Assembly (NCBI GenBank): GCA_025458465.1
Contig: JALOSK010000051.1
Coordinates: 1 to 11,283, forward strand
From: Sandarakinorhabdus sp.
Lineage (GTDB): Bacteria; Pseudomonadota; Alphaproteobacteria; Sphingomonadales; Sphingomonadaceae
Length of the DNA: 11,283 bases
Direction of reading: 5' to 3'
A program made the translations under genes and the position numbers. Shown here one piece after another: positions 6,268 through 11,283 of this stretch. Under the pieces are notes generated by a model. That model saw only the letters and a list, made by a program, of their open reading frames with translations, was not told the origin of the DNA and searched no databases. Each line of letters opens with the position of its first letter. Within the stretch, counting starts at the first letter, position 1.

Positions 6268-6295
6268 TTGTCACCGTGATGATATTCTGTATCAG
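6268..6295 (+). promoter_or_regulatory. Candidate promoter with dyad before the TonB receptor operon
   Basis: TTGTCA (6268-6273) and TATCAG (6290-6295) are spaced by 16 bases and would make a sigma-70-like promoter in the 110-base gap before the receptor gene. TGATA (6280-6284) and TATCA (6290-6294) form a perfect inverted repeat with a 5-base spacer that overlaps the -10 box, where a repressor would sit. It does not match a classical Fur box well. Assigned by eye only. Confidence 0.35.
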
Positions 6296-6330
6296 GCGCG
6301 TCGCCGTGCGCTGTTGCCGGCCCCTGCGTC

Positions 6331-6334
6331 GAGG
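6331..6334 (+). promoter_or_regulatory. Ribosome binding site deciding the GTG start at 6343
   Basis: GAGG lies 8 bases before GTG 6343. That start gives a complete signal peptide at once (MIRSFLVLLLAGVAAPALA), and no ATG nearby does better. Confidence 0.55.
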
Positions 6335-6342
6335 TTTGCGCC

Positions 6343-8451
6343 GTGATTCGATCCTTTCTGGTTCTTCTGCTTGCAGGCGTTGCGGCGCCGGCGCTGGCCG
6401 AGGACGCGGATGCCGATGCCATCACCGTTACCGCCAGCCGCCAGCCCTATCGCGGTGATTTCACCCTGCAGGAAACGCCGGCGGCGATCACCACGATCGA
6501 TCAGACCTGGCTGAACAACAACAATATCCTGCGGCTCACCGATGCGCTGGATCTCAATGCCTCGGTGGCGCGGCAGAACAATTTCGGCGGCCTTTGGGAT
6601 GCCTTTGCCGTGCGCGGCTTTGCCGGCGATGAAAATCTGCCATCGGGCTATCTGGTCAATGGCTACAACAACGGCCGCGGCTTTGGTGGCAGCCGCGATG
6701 TTTCGGGCATCGAGAAGATCGAGGTGCTCAAGGGCCCGCAGGCCGCCCTGTTCGGGCGGGGCGAGCCGGGGGGTGTGATCAACATCGTCACCAAGAAGGC
6801 CGATTTCGACACGCGCGGCACCATCGGCGTGCAGGCCGGCAGCTGGGATCGGCAGCGTGTGGATGGCGATGTGAACCTGGCGCTGGGCACGGTTGCAGCG
6901 GTGCGGTTGATCGGCTTTTACGAGGATGCCGGCAGCTTCCGCGGCACGCGCTCCGAACGTTGGGGCTTCACGCCATCTGTTCTGGTCAAGCTGGGCGAGA
7001 CGACGGCGCTTACCTACGAGCTTGAGCTGACCCGCGCCGAAGCGCCGTTCGATCGTGGCGTGGTTGCCATCAATGGCCAACTGGGCGTCATGGATCGGCA
7101 GACGTTTCTGGGCGAGCCGGGCGATGGCCCGCTGGACGCCGAGGTGACCGGCCACCAGCTGCAACTGAGCCACGCGTTCAATGATGCCTGGTCGATCCTG
7201 ATCGGCGGCCAGCATCGCGACACCCGGCTCACCGGCTTTTCCACCGAGGCCGAACTGGCCGGCAGCCGCCAGCGCCTTGGCCGCGATGGCCGGTCCTTGT
7301 CGCGCCAGCGCCGCTTCCGTGACTATGATGCCCAACATCAGGTGCTGCGCGGCGAGGTGCAGGGCCGTTTCGCCACCGGTGGCCTGCAGCACCGCATCCT
7401 GTTCGGCGCCGATTATGACCGGTTTGAAAACAGCCAGTTCTTCCTGCGCTTCCGCCCGGCGGTGATCGGCGCTGCCACCACGCCCCAGCAGTCCAACGAC
7501 ATCGACATCCTCAACCCTGTCTATGGCCGTTTCCCCCTGCCCACACCCGGCCCGCAAACGGATCGTCTCGACACGCAGGAGGCCTTTGGCGCCTATGTGC
7601 AGGATCAGATCGATCTGGGTGGCGGCGTGCAGATCCGCCTGGGCGGGCGCTATGACGATTTCCGGCAAACCACGCTGAACCGCGCCAACGGTGCCGGCAC
7701 GGCGCGCGATTTCCGTCGCTTCTCGCCGCAGGCCGGAATCGTCTATGCCGCCAATGACACGCTGTCGTTCTATGCAGCCTATGGCGAGGGCTTCCGCGCC
7801 AACATCGGTGCCGACATCGCGGGCCGCATCTTCGATCCCGAAACCAGCCGATCCGCCGAAGCCGGGGCCAAGTTGAGCCTGCTGGGCGGCAAGCTGACCG
7901 GCACCATCGCGCTGTTCAACCTCAGCAAGGACAATGTGCTCGCTGCCGATCCGGCCAATCCGGGCTTTTCGGTGCCGATCGGCCGGGCGCGCAGCCGCGG
8001 TCTGGAAGTGGATCTGAATGGCCGGCTGCCGGGTGACGTCGATCTGCTGCTCAGCTATGCCCTTGTCGATGCCACCGCGCGCACTGCCGTGCTGGACCCC
8101 AATTTCGGGCTGGCCATCAATCCCGGTGACCGGCTGATCAACATCCCGCGCCACCAGTTCAACGTGCAGGCCGCCAAGGGCGTGGCGCTGGCCGATGATC
8201 TGAAACTGACGCTGGGCGGCGGGGTGCAGCACACCGGCGGCCGGCTTGGAGAGACAGCCACCAACTTCATGCTGCCGGCCCATACGCTGGCCCGGCTGTT
8301 CGCGCGGCTTGAAGTGGGCAAGCAGGTGGAGATCTTTGCCGAAGTCACCAACCTGTTCGATGCCACCTATTACACCAACAGCTTTGCGCAACTGTGGGTG
8401 CAGCCCGGCCAGCCCCGCGCTGCCACGCTGGCCGTCCGGTTCAATTTCTGA
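6343..8451 (+). CDS. TonB-dependent outer-membrane receptor (siderophore-receptor type)
   Basis: This 702-residue outer-membrane active transporter imports a scarce ligand using TonB-ExbB-ExbD energy. The signal peptide is residues 1-19, with predicted cleavage after APALA. A TonB-box-like ITVTA follows at 27-31. The plug domain (about 40-150) has the typical AVRGF (89-93) and IEKIEVLKGPQAALFGRGEPGGVINIVTK region (123-151). The rest is a 22-strand barrel region with alternating aromatic strands, ending in the C-terminal Phe of RFNF that serves outer-membrane assembly. Length and plug resemble siderophore receptors such as FhuA/FpvA, but without an N-terminal signalling domain, so no direct sigma-factor signalling is expected. 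Translation starts at GTG. The gene overlaps the ABC ATPase by one base (TGATG), which places it at the head of a transport operon. The ligand is not readable from sequence: iron siderophore is the default, but copper chelates, cobalamin-like compounds or glycans are possible. Confidence 0.93.
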   Translation: MIRSFLVLLLAGVAAPALAEDADADAITVTASRQPYRGDFTLQETPAAITTIDQTWLNNNNILRLTDALDLNASVARQNNFGGLWDAFAVRGFAGDENLPSGYLVNGYNNGRGFGGSRDVSGIEKIEVLKGPQAALFGRGEPGGVINIVTKKADFDTRGTIGVQAGSWDRQRVDGDVNLALGTVAAVRLIGFYEDAGSFRGTRSERWGFTPSVLVKLGETTALTYELELTRAEAPFDRGVVAINGQLGVMDRQTFLGEPGDGPLDAEVTGHQLQLSHAFNDAWSILIGGQHRDTRLTGFSTEAELAGSRQRLGRDGRSLSRQRRFRDYDAQHQVLRGEVQGRFATGGLQHRILFGADYDRFENSQFFLRFRPAVIGAATTPQQSNDIDILNPVYGRFPLPTPGPQTDRLDTQEAFGAYVQDQIDLGGGVQIRLGGRYDDFRQTTLNRANGAGTARDFRRFSPQAGIVYAANDTLSFYAAYGEGFRANIGADIAGRIFDPETSRSAEAGAKLSLLGGKLTGTIALFNLSKDNVLAADPANPGFSVPIGRARSRGLEVDLNGRLPGDVDLLLSYALVDATARTAVLDPNFGLAINPGDRLINIPRHQFNVQAAKGVALADDLKLTLGGGVQHTGGRLGETATNFMLPAHTLARLFARLEVGKQVEIFAEVTNLFDATYYTNSFAQLWVQPGQPRAATLAVRFNF

Positions 8452-9164
8452 TGGACGCGCTGCTCGCCATCGAAGGCCTGGTGGTGGAACGCGGTGGCCG
8501 CCGGGTGGTGGACGGCCTCTCGCTGACGCTGGCGCCGGGAGAGGTCTATGCCCTGCTGGGCGGCAATGGCGCCGGCAAGTCCACCACGCTGTTTGCCATC
8601 CTGGGCCTGGTGGCACGGCAGGGCGGCGGGCTGATGGTGGCTGGCCATGATCCGGCGCGCGATGCCGATGCGGTGCGCGCGGCGGTGGCCTATCTGCCGG
8701 AAAATGTCGCGCTCTACCCGGCGCTGACAGCGCGCGAGAATGTCGCCTATTTCCTCGATCTGGCCGGCACCCGGCGCGATCCTGCGGCGGTGGAAGCGGC
8801 CTTTGCCACCGTCAAGCTGGCGCCCGATGCGTGGGATCGCCCGGTGAGCGGCTTTTCCAAGGGCATGCGCCAGAAGACGGCGATTGCGCTGGCCCTGTTG
8901 CGGCAGACCCCGCTGCTGCTGCTGGATGAACCCACATCCGGGCTTGATCCGGCGGCCACCCGCGATTTTCACACGCTGGTGGGCGATCTGGCCGCGCGCG
9001 GGGTGGCGGTGCTGATGGTGACGCATGATCTGTTCGGCGCTGCCGATGTGGCGGCCCGCATCGGCCTGCTGGCCGGTGGCCGGCTGGCCCGGGAATGGAC
9101 CGCGGCCACCACTGGCCCGCGCTTTGATCTCAATGCCCTGCATGCGGGCTTCGTGGCGGCATGA
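8451..9164 (+). CDS. ABC transporter ATP-binding protein, NosF-like ABC-2 type
   Basis: This 237-residue cytoplasmic nucleotide-binding subunit powers the two permeases that follow. Walker A is GGNGAGKST (37-45). The Q-loop region reads YLPENVALYPALTARENV (81-98), with the LPEN form typical of NosF/CcmA-like ABC-2 ATPases. The signature is SGFSKGMRQK (133-142), Walker B is LLLLDEP (155-161) with Glu160 as catalytic base, the D-loop is SGLDP, and the switch His is H192. All residues for ATP hydrolysis are present. The start at ATG 8451 is chosen because it overlaps the receptor stop by one base and begins right at the fold; an upstream GTG at 8394 in the same frame would overlap the receptor by 58 bases. 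Genes of this class usually drive export or complex maturation rather than uptake. The stop overlaps the next gene by four bases (ATGA). Confidence 0.93.
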   Translation: MDALLAIEGLVVERGGRRVVDGLSLTLAPGEVYALLGGNGAGKSTTLFAILGLVARQGGGLMVAGHDPARDADAVRAAVAYLPENVALYPALTARENVAYFLDLAGTRRDPAAVEAAFATVKLAPDAWDRPVSGFSKGMRQKTAIALALLRQTPLLLLDEPTSGLDPAATRDFHTLVGDLAARGVAVLMVTHDLFGAADVAARIGLLAGGRLAREWTAATTGPRFDLNALHAGFVAA

Positions 9165-10594
9165 TGCGGGTGCAGCGGATCGCCGGCGCGCAGCTCAGGC
9201 TGTTCGTGCGGTCACGGCTGGCCGTGGTCGCCCTTTTGCTGTTGCTGTTGCTGTCGGCCATCGCGGCGCTCACCGGGGCCGGCCAGGCGGCGCGGATCGC
9301 TTCGGCTCGGGCCACCGCGCAAGGGGCCGCCGATGCCGCCTTTGCCAACCAGCCCGATCGCCATCCGCATCGCATGGTGCATTATGGCAGCTATGCCCTG
9401 CGCCCGCTCGGCCCGCTGGCGGCGTTTGAACCCGGCGTTGATGCCTTTGCCGGCTCGCTCATCTATCTGGAAGGCCATCGACAGAATGCGACGACGGCGG
9501 CGGCGGCGCGGGAATCCTCCGGCCTGATCCGCTTTGGCCAGCTCACCCCGGCGTTCGTGTTGCGGGTGCTGGTCCCGTTGCTGCTGGTGTTCGTGGGCTT
9601 TGCGATGATCGTCGCCGAACGCCAGTCCGGGCTGCTGACCCTGCAGCTCAGCCATGGTGCCAGCTGGCGCCAACTGCTGGCCGGCAAGGCGCTGGCGCTG
9701 GCAGCCGTGGCGGGCGTGGCGGCGCTGCCGGCGCTGGCTGCGTTGGGCGTGTCAGCGGCGCGGGCGCCAGCGGAAGCCGGCGTGGCGCTTGTGATGGCGG
9801 TGGCGGTGCTGCTGTGGCTTGGCCTGTGGGTGCTGGGCATCACGCTGGTATCGGCCCGCGCCCGTTCGGCGCAATCGGCGCTGCTGGCGCTGGTGCTGGC
9901 GTGGGCGGTGCTGGTTGTGCTGGTGCCGCGCGCCGCTGCCGGTGTGGCGGCCTTGGTCCACCCGCTGCCCACCAAGGCCGAGACCGATCTTGTCATCCAC
10001 GCGGAATTGCGCAGCCTGGGCGACAGCCACAACCCCGATGATCCGCATTTCGCCGCGTTCAAGGCGGCGTTGCTGAAGCGCCATGGCGTGGCGCGGCTGG
10101 AGGATCTGCCGTTCAATTATCGCGGCGCCCTTTCGGCTGAAGGCGAACGCCTGACCAGCGGCCTGTTCGCCCGCCACGCTGCCGAGGCCGCCGCCACGCA
10201 AATGCAGCAGCATCGCCTGCTGGCGGTGGCAGCGGTGATCAGCCCGGCGATCGGCTTTGCCCAGGCCGGCATGGCCGGCGCCGCCACTGATCTGGCCAGC
10301 CAGCTTGCCTTTCTGGAGGCGGCCGAGGCCCATCGCTATCGGCTGGTGCAATCGCTGAACCGGCTGCACACGTTCGAAGTGCGGGCTGCCGATGATGCTG
10401 CGCGCAACCGCGACCCCATCGCCGAACGTCAAAGCCGGGTTTCGGCGGGCTTCTGGGCGGAACAGAAGCCCTTTGCCTTTGCCGGCCCAACCGCCGCCAA
10501 TCGCATGACGGCCATGCTGCCGGGCCTGGGCGTGATGGCGCTATGGGGGCTGGGGCTGCTGTGGCTGCTGCGTCGCAGCCCGGTGGCGCCATGA
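9161..10594 (+). CDS. ABC-2 type permease, DUF3526 family (first of two)
   Basis: This 477-residue inner-membrane protein is likely one half of the channel driven by the ATPase upstream. Hydrophobic helices lie at about 20-38, 131-152, 176-200, 205-230, 238-257, 351-375 and 451-470. Helix 1 is followed by a long periplasmic part (about 39-130), and a second long hydrophilic part lies at 258-350, an arrangement seen in DUF3526 proteins of the ABC-2 clan. After helix 2 comes AERQSGLLTLQLS (152-164), which corresponds to the E-R-x-x-G-x-L element that contacts the ATPase in ABC-2 permeases. The gene overlaps the ATPase by ATGA and the second permease by ATGA, so all are translationally coupled. 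ATG 9161 and ATG 9164 are both possible starts. No enzymatic motif is seen. Substrate and direction are unknown; the family assignment rests on architecture and context. Confidence 0.85.
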   Translation: MMRVQRIAGAQLRLFVRSRLAVVALLLLLLLSAIAALTGAGQAARIASARATAQGAADAAFANQPDRHPHRMVHYGSYALRPLGPLAAFEPGVDAFAGSLIYLEGHRQNATTAAAARESSGLIRFGQLTPAFVLRVLVPLLLVFVGFAMIVAERQSGLLTLQLSHGASWRQLLAGKALALAAVAGVAALPALAALGVSAARAPAEAGVALVMAVAVLLWLGLWVLGITLVSARARSAQSALLALVLAWAVLVVLVPRAAAGVAALVHPLPTKAETDLVIHAELRSLGDSHNPDDPHFAAFKAALLKRHGVARLEDLPFNYRGALSAEGERLTSGLFARHAAEAAATQMQQHRLLAVAAVISPAIGFAQAGMAGAATDLASQLAFLEAAEAHRYRLVQSLNRLHTFEVRAADDAARNRDPIAERQSRVSAGFWAEQKPFAFAGPTAANRMTAMLPGLGVMALWGLGLLWLLRRSPVAP

Positions 10595-11283
10595 TGGCCG
10601 CCCTGCTGCGCGAATGGCGCCTGCTGGCCGGGGCGGCGCGCATTGGCCTTGCCGTTCTGGCGCTGCTGGCCGGCGTGGCCGTGGCGCTGGGCGTGGCCGA
10701 AGTCGCCCGCACCCGTGCCGATATCGCCCGTGTCGTGGCGCTGGAAGCACGCGAAACGCAGGCCATCATCGGCTTTGCCAACGGCGATGCCGGGGAGTTC
10801 GGCTATTATCGCCATCATCCGGTTGCCCGCGCGCCCGGCGATCTGGCCTTCATCGCCCCGGCGCGCGGCGATGCCGTGCCGGCCGTGCTGCGCATCCGCA
10901 TCCTGGCGCTGGAAGGCCAGATCAACGACAACGAGGCCGCCAACCCCGAACTGTTGCTGGCGGGCCGGTTCGATTTCGCCTTCGTCACCCTCTATCTGGC
11001 CCCGCTGCTGCTGATCGCGCTGCTGCATGATCTGTGGTCCGGGGAACGTGAGGCCGGGCGGCTGGCGGCGTTGCAGAGCCTGCCGCAGGCCCGGCAGCGG
11101 CTGTGGTCACCGCGCGTGGCCGTGCGGTTGGGCGGTGTTGCCGTGGCGCTGCTGCTGCCCCTGGCCATCGGCGGCGCGGTCGAAGGCGCGGCGCTGCCGC
11201 GGTTGCTGCTGGTGGCGGCGCTGGTGCTGGCCAGCCTGTTGTTCTGGACCCTGCTGGCCCTGCTGGTTGCCCGCACGCCTGCT
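10591..11283 (+). CDS. ABC-2 type permease, DUF3526 family (second, cut by window end)
   Basis: The frame from ATG 10591 stays open for 231 codons to the last base, so the 3' end is outside the window. Visible parts are a short cytoplasmic start (MMAALLREWRLL), helix 1 at about 17-37, and a periplasmic part (38-125) with GFANGDAGEFGYY. Then GRFDFAFVTLYLAPLLLIAL (125-144) leads to GEREAGRLAALQSLPQARQR (151-170), followed by helices at about 178-195 and 205-227. The GRFDFAFV...GERExGxL region is characteristic of DUF3526 proteins. It has the same plan as the preceding permease and shares its E-R-x-x-G-x-L element, so the two are paralogues likely to form a heterodimer. It overlaps the first permease by ATGA; ATG 10594 is an alternative start. 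More operon members may follow outside the window. Confidence 0.87.
   Translation, partial: MMAALLREWRLLAGAARIGLAVLALLAGVAVALGVAEVARTRADIARVVALEARETQAIIGFANGDAGEFGYYRHHPVARAPGDLAFIAPARGDAVPAVLRIRILALEGQINDNEAANPELLLAGRFDFAFVTLYLAPLLLIALLHDLWSGEREAGRLAALQSLPQARQRLWSPRVAVRLGGVAVALLLPLAIGGAVEGAALPRLLLVAALVLASLLFWTLLALLVARTPA

Noticed and set aside
6292..8616. 774-codon open frame on the minus strand
   Set aside because: It lies entirely antisense to the TonB receptor and neighbouring gene ends. The translation is rich in H, Q, G and R as expected for an antisense frame of GC-rich coding DNA, and has no domain.
1..11283. CRISPR array
   Set aside because: No regularly spaced direct repeats were seen; the only repeats are the short TTCCCTG copies with irregular spacing and mixed orientation.

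Overview
The window is a high-GC bacterial chromosome segment. It is most consistent with an alphaproteobacterium of the Sphingomonadales type. That rests on GC-rich codon use (GCC, CTG, CGC, GGC), a large TonB-dependent receptor followed by ABC-2/DUF3526 genes, and the style of the glutathione S-transferase and IS5-like remnants. This assignment is inference, because no rRNA or marker gene is present.

Left part (1-2123) is a gene-poor, decayed stretch. It opens with the last 28 bases of a tRNA gene (probably tRNA-Cys). It then holds small hairpins, a 14-bp palindrome, a glutathione S-transferase pseudogene on the minus strand that has lost an internal segment and its frame, a 190-bp internally deleted insertion sequence with perfect 18-bp terminal inverted repeats, and a scatter of TTCCCTG-core repeats. 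A tRNA end beside broken genes and mobile debris suggests a recombination-prone junction, but no second tRNA-end copy (attachment site) is visible here.

Middle part (2124-6232) carries three plus-strand genes for membrane functions. The first encodes a fusion of a VTT (TVP38/TMEM64, DedA-like) membrane domain with a mercuric-reductase-like FAD disulfide oxidoreductase. The second is a concentrative nucleoside transporter homologue whose nucleobase-contact residues are changed. The third is a CDP-alcohol phosphatidyltransferase resembling Escherichia coli YnjF, only 9 bases behind the transporter. The pairing of VTT protein and YnjF-like enzyme recalls the E. coli ydjXYZ-ynjABCDEF neighbourhood.

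Right part (6233-11283) is a tightly coupled operon. It encodes a TonB-dependent outer-membrane receptor with a signal peptide, a NosF-like ABC ATPase (1-base overlap) and two paralogous DUF3526 ABC-2 permeases (4-base ATGA overlaps), the second cut by the window end. The set looks like one envelope transport system linking an outer-membrane receptor with a heterodimeric inner-membrane ABC-2 transporter. Its substrate cannot be read from the sequence. This operon and the redox/lipid cluster before it are the most promising uncharacterised systems in the window.
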